Part shown: positions 44,518 to 52,903 of the stretch, piece after piece | Layout of the letters: the number at the start of each line of letters is the position of its first letter | How positions within the stretch are numbered: position 1 is the first letter of the stretch | Assembly (NCBI RefSeq): GCF_000308755.1 | Contig: NZ_BAGF01000040.1 | Location: 124,001 to 188,000, forward strand | DNA from: Nocardia pneumoniae NBRC 100136 | GTDB taxonomy: Bacteria; Actinomycetota; Actinomycetes; Mycobacteriales; Mycobacteriaceae | Direction of reading: 5' to 3' | DNA length: 64,000 nt | Program-made: the position numbers and the translations under genes | Notes under the pieces: model-generated | Databases searched by the model: none | What the model saw: only the letters and a program-made list of their open reading frames with translations | Told to the model about the DNA's origin: nothing

Positions 44518-45282
44518 ATGAAGATCGACGGCAACACCATATTCATCCCCGGCGCGACGAGCGGAATCGGCCTGGCGCTGGCGGTGCGCCTACAGGCGAG
44601 AGGGAATACGGTCATCGTCGGCGGGCGACGGCAGCAACTGCTGGACCGGATCGCCGACGAACACCCGGGAATCGGCACGGTCCGGATCGATACCACCAGC
44701 GTCGCGAGCATCGACGCGGCGGCTCGTGCCGTGCTGACCGCGCATCCCGACCTGAATGTCCTGATCGCCATGTCCGGTATCTCCCGGGTCGAGGACTGGC
44801 ATCAGCCCGATTCGTTCCTCGGATCCGCCGAAGCCGTGATCACCACGAACCTGCTGGGGCCGATCCGGCTGCTCGGCGCGTTCATCGAACACCTCCGAAC
44901 CCAGCCGCAGGCAACCGTTGTCACGGTGTCCTCCGGTCTGGCGTTCGCGCCGCTGGCGGCCACACCCAGCTACAACGCGTCGAAGGCCGCCATCCACATG
45001 CTGACCGAATCGGTCCGGCTGCAACTGGCCGACACCAGCGTCGAGTTCCTGGAGCTGGTGCCGCCCTCGGTGCGCACGGATCTGCTTCCGGGACAGGCGG
45101 AAAGCGACTGGGCGATGCCACTCGAGGAGTTCGTCTCCGAGGTGATGCACATTCTCGCGACGCAGCCCGACGCCCACGAGATCCAGGTCGAACGTGTGAA
45201 GTTCCTCCGGTACGGCGAGCGGCGCGGCGACTACGACCACGTGGTCGCCACCCTCAATGCCGCTGACCCGCACGGCAAATAG
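44518..45282 (+). CDS. SDR oxidoreductase (DltE-like), fourth in operon
   Basis: 254 residues. IFIPGATSGIGLALAVRL binds the cofactor, LNVLIAMSGISRVED stands in for NNAG (MSG), and TVSSGLAF plus YNASKAAIHMLTESVRL gives the Ser-Tyr-Lys site. It resembles DltE-type SDRs. CGGAG lies before the ATG, 17 bp after the hydrolase stop. Confidence 0.88.
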   Translation: MKIDGNTIFIPGATSGIGLALAVRLQARGNTVIVGGRRQQLLDRIADEHPGIGTVRIDTTSVASIDAAARAVLTAHPDLNVLIAMSGISRVEDWHQPDSFLGSAEAVITTNLLGPIRLLGAFIEHLRTQPQATVVTVSSGLAFAPLAATPSYNASKAAIHMLTESVRLQLADTSVEFLELVPPSVRTDLLPGQAESDWAMPLEEFVSEVMHILATQPDAHEIQVERVKFLRYGERRGDYDHVVATLNAADPHGK

Positions 45283-45313
45283 CACCTTCCCCACTCGTGA
45301 AAGCGAGCACACG

Positions 45314-46348
45314 ATGTCTCATCATCTCGATTCCCCTCTGGCTCGCCAGGACGTCCGCCTCGATATCACCGACCTCTACGTCTTCCGGGGCGACGTCGGC
45401 ACGGTCCTGGTGATCAATGTCTGTCACTCCCTCGCCGGGGACATTCCCGTCCCGGGCTACCACCCGGAGGGCATGTACGAATTCAAGATCGATCTCCACG
45501 GCGACGCCGTGGAGGATCTGACCTACCGATTCGTCTTCGACGAGCGGGACCACGACGGCGTCCAGCGCTACACGGTCTGTCGCATCGACGGGGACGATGC
45601 CGCCGACCCGTTCGCCGCCGGAGTCGTCGTCGCCGACGGGCAGACCGATCTGGAAGTCTCCGGCGCCGACGGTATCCGGGTTTGGGCCGGGAAGGCTGGT
45701 GACCCGTTCTGGATCGAGCCCGACGTACTGCACGCCGTGGGCCATGCCTTCCAGGACGGTACCCGCCTCGATCTCGGCGGCTGGACTCCGGCGGCCGCGA
45801 CGAACCTGTTCGCCGGGCACACCGTGTACTCGATCGTGCTCGAGCTTCCCGATCCGATACTGCTCGCCCCCAACGGAACTCAACACGCCATCGGCGTGTG
45901 GGCCGTGGCGAGCCTCGCGACGGACGCGGGCGGCTGGCGCTCGATCAACCGGGTCGGGCTGCCGATGATCCACCCACTGTTCACCCAGTACAACGAGCAA
46001 CTCGGCGACGACCTGAACGCGGGAATTCCCAGCGAGGACCCCGCAAGATACGGAACCTTGCTCACCAAGGAGATCACGGCCGTCGTCGCCGCCTACGGCA
46101 CCGCCAGCGATCCGCGCGACTATGCCGAACGGCTCGTCGACCGGCTGCTGCCGAACATCCTGCCGTACACGGTCGGGACCACGGCGACCTTCGGATTCCT
46201 CGCCTGGAACGGCCGCTCGCTGACCGACAACGCCCCCGACGTCATGTTCTCCACCGCGGCGAACACGCCGATCGGCCTGGGTATCGGTCGGGAATCGGTG
46301 ACCTCGAAGCCGCGGTCGGCGTTCCCGTACGTCCCGGCCGCCAGCTGA
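45314..46348 (+). CDS. DUF4331 family protein
   Basis: 344 residues. It opens MSHHLDSPLARQDVRLDITD and LYVFRGDVGTVLVINVCHS, the hallmark of DUF4331 (SHHxDSP, then DxTDxYVF), followed by YEFKIDLHGDA, VWAGKAGDPFWIE and LPYTVGTTATFGF. No signal peptide is seen, although some homologues are exported. Function unknown. It lies 31 bp before the NiCoT-type permease, a pairing that suggests a metal-linked task (inference). Confidence 0.88.
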   Translation: MSHHLDSPLARQDVRLDITDLYVFRGDVGTVLVINVCHSLAGDIPVPGYHPEGMYEFKIDLHGDAVEDLTYRFVFDERDHDGVQRYTVCRIDGDDAADPFAAGVVVADGQTDLEVSGADGIRVWAGKAGDPFWIEPDVLHAVGHAFQDGTRLDLGGWTPAAATNLFAGHTVYSIVLELPDPILLAPNGTQHAIGVWAVASLATDAGGWRSINRVGLPMIHPLFTQYNEQLGDDLNAGIPSEDPARYGTLLTKEITAVVAAYGTASDPRDYAERLVDRLLPNILPYTVGTTATFGFLAWNGRSLTDNAPDVMFSTAANTPIGLGIGRESVTSKPRSAFPYVPAAS

Positions 46349-46379
46349 CCGGCACCCGACATTCGAGAGGACAACGGCA

Positions 46380-47807
46380 ATGGCGGTATCATTCCGGCTC
46401 CTTCGCGGCGTCTGCGTGCGCTACCCGCAGGCCGCCGCTCTCGCGATGATGGCCGCGGCTGTCCTCGCGCTGCACGTGGCGGGGTGGGGGCTGCTGTTGT
46501 CACAGCATGCCTCCACCCAGGCCACGCTCGGAGTGGGGCTCGGGGTGACGGCGTACGCCCTGGGCCTCCGCCACGCCTTCGACGCCGACCACATCGCGGC
46601 GGTGGACAACACCACCCGCAAACTCGTCGACGACGGCCGGAAACCGGTCTCCGTCGGCTTCTGGTTCGCCCTGGGCCACTCGACCGTGGTGCTCGGTCTC
46701 ACCGTCCTGCTGGCGTCGGGTGCACACGCGCTGTCCGGGCCGCTGGCGGACGACGACTCGGTGTTGCACCGGGTGACCGGCATCATCGGCGCCAGCGTGT
46801 CCGGCCTGTTCCTGTACTTGATCGCCGCGGTCAACATCCATATGCTCGTCGGCACCTGGCGGTTGTACCGGAAAGTCCGCGCGGAGGGGGATTTCCAGAC
46901 CCGCCACATGGAGATCGCCCCGGCGGTACGTGGTCCGCTGAGCCTGATCCTCGCCCGCATCACGAAGGCGATTCGCGCGCCGTGGCAGATGTACCCTCTC
47001 GGCGTGTTGTTCGGCATCGGGTTCGACACCGCGACCGAAATCGGGTTGCTGGTCCTCGCCACCGGCGGCGCCGTCGCGGGAGTGCCCTGGTACTCACTGC
47101 TGTCGCTGCCGCTCATCTTCGCGGCCGGCATGACCCTGCTCGACACCGCGGACGGCGTTCTCATGCGTTTCGCCTACGGCTGGGCCTACGCCGACCCCGC
47201 CAGGAAGCTGCGGTACAACCTGAGCATCACCGCACTGTCGGTGCTGGTCGCCGTCGGAGTCGGCACGGCGGAACTGGTCCATATGGCGGCCACTCAGCTG
47301 GGCCTGAACAGCACCGGGTGGGGCCGGCTCAGCGACGTGGATCTCACGGCGGTGGGGCCCGCGACGGTCGTCCTGCTCACCATACTCTGGCTCGGAGTCG
47401 TGGTCCTGCGGCGTAAACCGCGATCACCGACCTCCGCGTCCACGCCCGTCCTGCTCGAGCCCGGCTGGCGACGCGGCCGGGTGTCCTGGTTCAACGACGC
47501 CAAGGGTTTCGGCTTCCTCATCCCAGACGACGGCGGCCCCGCGGTGTTGGTCGACTGCACAGCCATCGTTGTTCACGGCTTCCGCACCCTCGAAGCCGGT
47601 GAACAGGTCGTCTTCACCGCCCGCCCCACTGACCGCGGCCCGGAAGCCGCCCTCGTCCGCCCCGACCGCCATCAGCCAGCCCGTGCGGTGTCGTCCCGCC
47701 CTTGTATGAAGCACATGGGCTGGCCACACCCGTGCGCGAACACCGCGCTCTACACGACAACGACGAGTGTTTCGAGCAGCGCCTGCACTGGCTGCTCGAA
47801 GACGTAA
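46380..47807 (+). CDS. NiCoT nickel/cobalt permease fused to a cold-shock domain
   Basis: 475 residues. The first ~345 form a NiCoT permease: LRHAFDADHIAAVDN (signature, residues 63-77) and LFGIGFDTATEIGLLV, with about eight membrane helices. Residues ~365-430 are a cold-shock domain: RGRVSWFNDAKGFGFLIPDD (RNP1 KGFGF), VLVDCTAIVVHGFRTLEAG and RGPEAALVRP. No stop or start codon separates the parts and the reading frame is continuous. RNP2 is degenerate (VLVDC for VFVHF). A Cys/His-bearing tail of ~45 residues (CMKHMGWPHPC, CTGC) follows. Last gene of the operon. Confidence 0.88.
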   Translation: MAVSFRLLRGVCVRYPQAAALAMMAAAVLALHVAGWGLLLSQHASTQATLGVGLGVTAYALGLRHAFDADHIAAVDNTTRKLVDDGRKPVSVGFWFALGHSTVVLGLTVLLASGAHALSGPLADDDSVLHRVTGIIGASVSGLFLYLIAAVNIHMLVGTWRLYRKVRAEGDFQTRHMEIAPAVRGPLSLILARITKAIRAPWQMYPLGVLFGIGFDTATEIGLLVLATGGAVAGVPWYSLLSLPLIFAAGMTLLDTADGVLMRFAYGWAYADPARKLRYNLSITALSVLVAVGVGTAELVHMAATQLGLNSTGWGRLSDVDLTAVGPATVVLLTILWLGVVVLRRKPRSPTSASTPVLLEPGWRRGRVSWFNDAKGFGFLIPDDGGPAVLVDCTAIVVHGFRTLEAGEQVVFTARPTDRGPEAALVRPDRHQPARAVSSRPCMKHMGWPHPCANTALYTTTTSVSSSACTGCSKT

Positions 47808-47818
47808 CGGCGGTCGAA

Positions 47819-48307
47819 TCACTTCACCGGGCTGCTGGGAAAACGCACCGCAATTCGACATCCCGGAGAAGTGTTCCGGGACTGTCTTAGGTGTTGGATG
47901 CTTGTTCCGACTGCCCGGCTCTTTCGCGGCTGCTGCGGCATGGCCGGGCGTGAACTCCGGTTGCACCCCACGATCTGGCCCCACGCGTCGGTGAAGCGGC
48001 CCGCCGAATCGCTGAAAAATTGGTCTGCCGTAGCCGCCTGCTGGTCGGTGTTGGAGGCCAGCGATTCGAGCAAGTTGCGTTTCTTGTCCACCAGGGCGTA
48101 TAGGAGGTTGCTGACCGGCTCGAGTACGGCGAGGATTATGTCTGGCCACTCCGGGTGCTGAGCGCCGATGCTCTGGAGTTGCTCTACGACCGAGTCTTGC
48201 AGCTGCTTGGATTGGGTGGTGGTGCTCTTCATCAGTTGATTGATCGGATCGCTGAGCTGCTGGCCGGAGATGGCGCCCGCGACCGCGCGCTGTCGCACTC
48301 GCTCCAT
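47819..48307 (-). CDS. Orphan helical protein
   Basis: 162 residues from an ATG at 48307. The central part is protein-like rather than shadow-like: LMKSTTTQSKQLQDSVVEQL, HPEWPDIILAVLEPVSNLLY, then ALVDKKRNLLESLASNTDQQ and ATADQFFSDSAGRFTDAWGQ. It is rich in Gln, Ser and Leu and predicted helical, recalling small type VII-secretion-associated proteins, but no WxG or other motif proves this. It converges with the NiCoT gene with 11 bases between the stops. Confidence 0.5.
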   Translation of the reverse strand: MERVRQRAVAGAISGQQLSDPINQLMKSTTTQSKQLQDSVVEQLQSIGAQHPEWPDIILAVLEPVSNLLYALVDKKRNLLESLASNTDQQAATADQFFSDSAGRFTDAWGQIVGCNRSSRPAMPQQPRKSRAVGTSIQHLRQSRNTSPGCRIAVRFPSSPVK

Positions 48308-48847
48308 AGCCGTACTTTGTGTGGTGGCGCTGATTGTGCGCGCGATGCGCGCGCGGCCGCACATCGTGCGCGGTTCCGGCCACAACGTGCTGGAGTCGGG
48401 CGAGAATCCGGGCGCCGATCCCGCCTGTTGCCCAAGCTGTAATCGGAAATCTCGCGTATTGCAACGGCCCGCGCACGGCGCGCCCGCCGTGCTTGATGCA
48501 ACTCTGGATACCGCGGTTGTCGTGTCCTGCCGAGCCGAATCACGCGAAATCGCGGACAGTCCGGGTGGCCAAACCGCGGCAGATTCAGTTACAGCGATGT
48601 GCGCGGTGGATACTCGCGCGCGAGTGCGGGTTGCTGGACCACTCACGGTCCGGAACGGACGCGTGATCTTACCGCTGCTTGTGCCGCGCCCCCAGGGCAA
48701 TCGGGCCGATTCGTGAGGTATCCAGACCCATCGAACCGGGGAAGTGCGTCCCCCTCCCTCTGCTTTAGCGTTGGCGGAGCTTGTGCGTCGTCCAGCAGCT
48801 GAATCGGTGCCGGGTAGACAGACGCGACGGTTGGAGGAAAACAAGCG
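48308..48847 (+). other. Intergenic region with repeat copy 2 and mycolyltransferase promoter
   Basis: No gene is supported. It carries the dispersed repeat copy at 48678-48748 and the promoter/leader at 48766-48848. Confidence 0.5.
48678..48748 (+). repeat. Dispersed repeat, copy 2
   Basis: Matches 30010-30088: CTTGTGCCGCG, CCCCAG, GATTCGTGAGGT and CCAGACCCATCGAACC are shared. It ends 18 bases before the -10 of the mycolyltransferase gene. Confidence 0.7.
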
Positions 48848-48848
48848 A
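48766..48848 (+). promoter_or_regulatory. Promoter and 82-nt leader shared with the lipase gene at 25860
   Basis: TAGCGTTGGCG occurs 82 bases before ATGAAACGAAGT, the same sequence and distance as at 25778-25860. AGGAAA ends eight bases before the ATG. Confidence 0.55.
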
Positions 48849-49939
48849 TGAAACGAAGTTCCGACGTCGACGCCGGACGTGCCGCCGCGCCTGTTGTCGA
48901 TTCGGTAAGAGTACGCGCGGGAATCGGAATGGTCTGCCGCTCGATGTTGCACGCGCTCGTCGTCCTGGCGGCGGTGTTCGCCGTGACCGCAGGGGTGGTC
49001 ACGGCGTCATCGCCCGCGACGGCCGATGCGACGTCTATCACCGGTTCCTGGGCCGAGGACGACCGAACCGTGCAGGTGCGGGTGCATTCCGCGGCGATGG
49101 GGCAGGACATCATGGTGAAGGTGCTGCGCCCGGCCGACCGTTCGGTGCCGCGGCCGACGTTGTACCTGTTGAACGGTGGCGGCGGCGGTCAGGACAGCGC
49201 GACCTGGCAGAAGAATACTGACGTGTTGCGGTTCCTCGCCGACAAAGAAGTCAACGTCGTGCAACCGGTGGGTGGGCGCTGGAGCTACTACACCGATTGG
49301 CGGGCACCGGATCCGAAACTCGGTGTCTACAAATGGAAGACCTTCCTCACCGAAGAGTTGCCGCCGCTGATCGACGCCGAGTTCGGCACCACCGGAGTGA
49401 ACGCCATCGCGGGTTTGTCCACCTCGGGAACTTCGGTGCTCCAGTTGCCGATCGCCAAACCCGGCCTGTACCAGGCGGTGGCGGCCTACAGCGGTTGCGC
49501 GCAGATCAGCGACCCGATCGGTCGCGAGTTCGTGAAACTCGCCGTGGAGAGCTGGGGCGGTGGTGACACCGACAACATGTACGGCCCGCCCGAAGACCCG
49601 ATGTGGGCGGCCAACGACCCGTACCTGCACGCCGACCAGCTACGCGGCATACGTCTGTTTCTGTCCACGGGAACCGGCGTCCCAGGCATGTATGACACTT
49701 ACAACGGTGCGTATGCCCAGCCAGGGCAGCGTGGCTATCTCAACCAGCTGGTGTTGGGCGGTGTCATCGAGGCGGCGGTGAATTGGTGCACGCACAACAT
49801 GCGTGACCGTCTGAACGCACTAGATATTCCCGCGACCTACGATTTCCAGCCCACGGGAACCCATTCATGGGGTTATTGGCAAGAGGCACTGAAGAAATCA
49901 TGGCCGGTGCTGGCCGACGGACTCGGCCTGCCGCAGTGA
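48848..49939 (+). CDS. Antigen 85-type mycolyltransferase
   Basis: 363 residues. After a basic N-terminal part of ~25 residues comes a signal-like helix (SMLHALVVLAAVFAVTAGVV), then the esterase: VKVLRPADRSVPRPTLYLLN, VNVVQPVGGRWSYYTDW, GVYKWKTFLTEELPPLID, GLSTSG (Ser191) and GTHSWGYWQEAL (His339). All match mycolyltransferase features better than the gene at 22160 does. Acts in the cell envelope on trehalose mycolates. Confidence 0.92.
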   Translation: MKRSSDVDAGRAAAPVVDSVRVRAGIGMVCRSMLHALVVLAAVFAVTAGVVTASSPATADATSITGSWAEDDRTVQVRVHSAAMGQDIMVKVLRPADRSVPRPTLYLLNGGGGGQDSATWQKNTDVLRFLADKEVNVVQPVGGRWSYYTDWRAPDPKLGVYKWKTFLTEELPPLIDAEFGTTGVNAIAGLSTSGTSVLQLPIAKPGLYQAVAAYSGCAQISDPIGREFVKLAVESWGGGDTDNMYGPPEDPMWAANDPYLHADQLRGIRLFLSTGTGVPGMYDTYNGAYAQPGQRGYLNQLVLGGVIEAAVNWCTHNMRDRLNALDIPATYDFQPTGTHSWGYWQEALKKSWPVLADGLGLPQ

Positions 49940-49994
49940 ATCGCCGGGTCCGCGCGGATCGACACCGCGCGATGCCGGGACAGCCGCGCACGGC

Positions 49995-50101
49995 CCCATG
50001 AGCGGGTCGACACCGAAGTAGTTGAAGTACCAATAGACGTGCGCCCAGCCGAAGTAGAACAGGACGGCGGTCAGCAGCGTTGTCGGCGCGACCAGTTGGC
50101 C
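49995..50101 (-). pseudogene. Membrane protein N-terminal fragment
   Basis: The frame reads LVAPTTLLTAVLFYFGWAHV then YWYFNYFGVD, which looks like the start of a multi-helix actinobacterial membrane protein. The similarity stops about 35 residues in, and the frame runs on into low-quality sequence. No start codon precedes it. A leftover of a larger deleted gene. Confidence 0.4.
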
Positions 50102-50278
50102 AGTGTCCCGGTGAGCAGCGTCAGTGTCGATCCGGGTGTCAGGATGATCGACCCGTTGGGCGACTGTTCGGTCGGTGTCGAATCGCGTTTCCCACCAAGG
50201 AAACTGCTGTATTTGCAAATGCTGCGCACGGTGTCGGTGTCGTCCTGCGCGATATCGACCTCGGCGCAGCCGCAGCAC

Positions 50279-50530
50279 TCATCGGCTCGCCTTCTCCGCG
50301 AGATCCCGGACATCAACGATCGGGTTGCCTTGGAGCTCGGTGAACGCGGGAATTCGGAATGGTGCGCCCGCCGCCCTACCGGCATCGGTTTTCGCTGGTC
50401 GCCCGGGTACTTCAGCGTCCGGTGGGGTCTCGGTTCCGGACGCCGACTGCGTCGTCGCAGTGCCCGCTCCCCGGTCCGGCATCGACGTGGCGCATGCCGA
50501 GATCGCCACCACCACGGTAGCCAGGACCAC
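50279..50530 (-). CDS. Possible small lipoprotein or broken lipoprotein gene
   Basis: 83 residues from a GTG: MVLATVVVAISACATSMPD has a hydrophobic core ending in a lipobox (AISAC). A Thr/Pro-rich linker and IPAFTELQGNPIVDVRDLA follow. The frame ends abruptly; in the next frame the sequence goes on with ADECCGCAEVDIAQDDTDTV and KYSSFLGGKRDSTP, so a frameshift may have cut a longer gene. Confidence 0.35.
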   Translation of the reverse strand: MVLATVVVAISACATSMPDRGAGTATTQSASGTETPPDAEVPGRPAKTDAGRAAGAPFRIPAFTELQGNPIVDVRDLAEKASR

Positions 50531-50576
50531 GAGCCGCCGCGGTCTTCGCCGAGGCGCGGACGTGAAGGGCGGCCGG

Positions 50577-51029
50577 TCAGGACGCGGGCTGGCCCGGAGT
50601 CGGAAGATTCGCGGCGCAAATGGCTTCGACGAATTCGCCGACTTGATGCTCGGGCAGCTGTCGGGCGAGATCCGCCTCGGTGATGATGCCGGCGAGCCGG
50701 CCCTGAGCGGTGACCGGGAGCCTGCGGATTCGGAACTCGGTCATACACGCGAGAACAGCGCCGATGTCGGCGCCGACGTCGACGGTATGCATCTGCTCCG
50801 CGCCCTGGGTGAGTTCTCCCGCTGTGGTCGTCCTGGGGTTCAACCCGACACCGACGACCTTCACGACGATGTCGCGATCGGTCACGATCCCGACCGGATG
50901 GCCTTCGCCATCACAGATGGGGAGCGCGCCGACGTCGAGCTGGCGCATTCGCTGTGCGGCGAAGTCCATGGTGTCGCGTACGTTGATGCACTCGACATCC
51001 GGGCGCATGACGGTCTCCGCAGTGATCAT
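50577..51029 (-). CDS. CBS-domain pair protein (Hrp1-like), second copy
   Basis: 150 residues. VMRPDVECINVRDTMDFAAQ, VGALPICDGEGHPVGIVTDRD and IRRLPVTAQGRLAGIITEAD form two CBS motifs, the same plan as 3414-3848 and closer to mycobacterial Hrp1. GAGG lies before the ATG at 51029. It is divergent from the bioY operon. Confidence 0.87.
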   Translation of the reverse strand: MITAETVMRPDVECINVRDTMDFAAQRMRQLDVGALPICDGEGHPVGIVTDRDIVVKVVGVGLNPRTTTAGELTQGAEQMHTVDVGADIGAVLACMTEFRIRRLPVTAQGRLAGIITEADLARQLPEHQVGEFVEAICAANLPTPGQPAS

Positions 51030-51166
51030 GCTGAGCCTCCTCGATACGAACCGTCGGTTGCCGCTCGACCATCACTCGGATCCTGTCTCGGCGGTAGGGG
51101 ACAAGGTCACCGTCTGGTCCTCGACTTCGAGAAATCGGGCCCTGCGTGCCGTCACCGTCGGCCTGC

Positions 51167-51186
51167 TATCTTGAACGTCGTTCAAG
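51167..51186 (+). promoter_or_regulatory. BioQ-like operator overlapping the bioY promoter
   Basis: CTTGAACG-T-CGTTCAAG (51170-51186) is a perfect inverted repeat. Its core TGAAC-N3-GTTCA agrees with the known TetR-type BioQ box of Corynebacteriales (TGAAC-N3-GTT). An extended -10 TGC-TATCTT (51164-51172) overlaps it. Repression by BioQ when biotin is ample is expected. Confidence 0.75.
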
Positions 51187-51204
51187 TTTGAGCGGAGGGT
51201 TGTC

Positions 51205-51789
51205 GTGGAGGGTGTCGAGAACTCTCGGGAGCCGAGGATCGGTATGTCGGCGCGCGATATGGCGCAGATCGCGGTGTTCGCGGCGCTGATCGCCGCGCTC
51301 GGTCTGCCCGGGGCCATCACGGTCGGGTTCAGCGGCGTGCCGATCACCGTGCAGACGCTGGGTGTCATCCTGGCCGGAGCGGTGCTCGGGGCGCGCAAGG
51401 GCACGGCCGCGGTGCTGGTCTTCCTCGCGCTCACGATGATCGGCCTGCCGCTGCTGTCGGGCGGCCGAACCGGTTTGACCGCGCTGGCCGGGCCCAGCGC
51501 CGGATACTTGCTCGGCTGGATTCCCGCGGCACTGGTCATCGGGCTGCTCACCGCCCGGATCCTCCCGAAATACCCGCTCGTGCTCGGCCTGCTGAGCAAC
51601 GCCGCCGGAGGGATGCTGGTCATCTACGTCTGCGGCGTCGCGGGTCTGCTGGTGCGCACCGATCTGGGAATCGGAGCCGCGATTTCCACCAACGCCGCGT
51701 TCATTCCCGGCGACCTGGCGAAAGTAGTCGTCGCGACGGCGGTGGCCAAGGGTGTCCACCGTGCGTATCCCGGTCTGATCCATGCTTAG
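51205..51789 (+). CDS. bioY: Biotin ECF transporter S component BioY
   Basis: 194 residues. About six membrane helices; MSARDMAQIAVFAALIAALG, then VGFSGVPITVQTLGVILAGAVLGARKGTAAVL (split in two motifs, VPITVQTLGV and GARKG) is the BioY signature. It binds biotin at the membrane and works with BioM and BioN three genes downstream. The GTG at 51205 has GGAGGG five bases upstream. It opens an operon in which every junction overlaps or touches. Confidence 0.95.
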   Translation: MEGVENSREPRIGMSARDMAQIAVFAALIAALGLPGAITVGFSGVPITVQTLGVILAGAVLGARKGTAAVLVFLALTMIGLPLLSGGRTGLTALAGPSAGYLLGWIPAALVIGLLTARILPKYPLVLGLLSNAAGGMLVIYVCGVAGLLVRTDLGIGAAISTNAAFIPGDLAKVVVATAVAKGVHRAYPGLIHA

Positions 51790-52903
51790 TCCCGAACTCG
51801 GCGGCGCGGACGATCAGCCTGCCCTCGACTTCGACGGCCGCGCCCACACCTATCGCGACCTCGACCAGGCGATCGAGCAGTGGATCGCTCAGCAGGGTGA
51901 CGCGACCATCTATGACGCGTCGACCCTCTCGGTTCCGGACGCGTTGATCTGCGTCTGCGCCGCGGCCCGGCGCGGCATCCCGGTACTGGTCGAGAATCCC
52001 GACGCCCGTCCGCACCGGCCGAGCATCCCGCCTTCGGCGTTTCTCCTGGTGGCGACGTCCGGGTCGACCGGCCGTCCGCGTCCGCTCGCCCGGACGGCCG
52101 CCTCCTGGTACGACAGCTTCCCGGCGTTCACCGCGATCACCGGCGTGGCGCCGACCGACCGGGTACTGATCACCGGCCCGTTGTACGCGACCATGCATCT
52201 GTTCGGCGCGTTGCACGCGCTGTGGCGCGGCGCCTGCGTCACCGATGACCCGTCGCGGGCCACCGTCGCGCATGCCGTTCCCTCGGTGCTGCGGGAGATG
52301 GCCCGGACCTGCCCGCGCCTGCGTACCGCGATCGTCGCGGGCATCGCGGTGGACGACGGTGCGCTGGCCGCTGCCCACCACATCGAGGTCGTCGAGTACT
52401 ACGGGTCTTCGGAAGTCTCCCTGGTGGCGGCGCGGCGCGTTCCCGAGCCGATGCGGCTGCTCGATGGCGTGGACGCCGAGATCCGCGACGGACTGCTCTA
52501 CGTCCGATCCCCCTACACCGTGCTCGGCGCGCCCGACTGGTTCGGGATCGGTGACCTCGCAGAACTCGGCGACGACCGCACGCTGACGGTGCGCGGCAGG
52601 GGCGACTGCGCGATCAATGTGGGCGGCACCACGGTGGTGGCCGAGGATGTCGAGCGCGTGCTGGAGACACTCGATGGCATCGCCGCCGCGGCCGTGATCG
52701 GATCGCCCCATGCCGTTTTCGGGGAAACCGTCACGGCAGCGGTGCAACTGAACGGCCTGGTCGAACTCGACGAAATCCGGGCGCGGGCGCGGCGGGCACT
52801 GACCAAAGAGGCGATGCCGCGCCGGTGGGTGCCGCTTCCTGCGCTGCCGAGGACTGCCGCCGGAAAAGTCGCCAGGGGGCAGCTGAAAGACTTGCTGACA
52901 TGA
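51782..52903 (+). CDS. Short acyl-CoA synthetase / AMP-binding protein
   Basis: 373 residues, shorter than the ~500 of typical ligases; the N-terminal subdomain is reduced. LLVATSGSTGRPRPLAR is the P-loop (with Arg in place of Lys), VEYYGSSEVSLVA is the second adenylate motif, FGIGDLAELGDDRTLTVRGR holds the hinge Asp, and PRTAAGKVARGQLKDLL the catalytic Lys. It starts 8 bp inside bioY. Placed in a BioQ-type operon, it may charge a dicarboxylic or biotin-precursor acid (inference). Confidence 0.85.
   Translation: MLSPELGGADDQPALDFDGRAHTYRDLDQAIEQWIAQQGDATIYDASTLSVPDALICVCAAARRGIPVLVENPDARPHRPSIPPSAFLLVATSGSTGRPRPLARTAASWYDSFPAFTAITGVAPTDRVLITGPLYATMHLFGALHALWRGACVTDDPSRATVAHAVPSVLREMARTCPRLRTAIVAGIAVDDGALAAAHHIEVVEYYGSSEVSLVAARRVPEPMRLLDGVDAEIRDGLLYVRSPYTVLGAPDWFGIGDLAELGDDRTLTVRGRGDCAINVGGTTVVAEDVERVLETLDGIAAAAVIGSPHAVFGETVTAAVQLNGLVELDEIRARARRALTKEAMPRRWVPLPALPRTAAGKVARGQLKDLLT

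Larger units (their letters stand above)
49940..50576 (-). other. Intergenic region with gene remnants
   Basis: No intact gene is certain. It holds a fragment of a membrane protein at 49995-50101 and a short lipoprotein-like frame at 50279-50530, both on the minus strand. Confidence 0.45.

Noticed and set aside
47424..48476. 350-residue minus-strand frame covering the cold-shock domain
   Set aside because: It is a shadow of the NiCoT fusion; the cold-shock motifs are on the plus strand.
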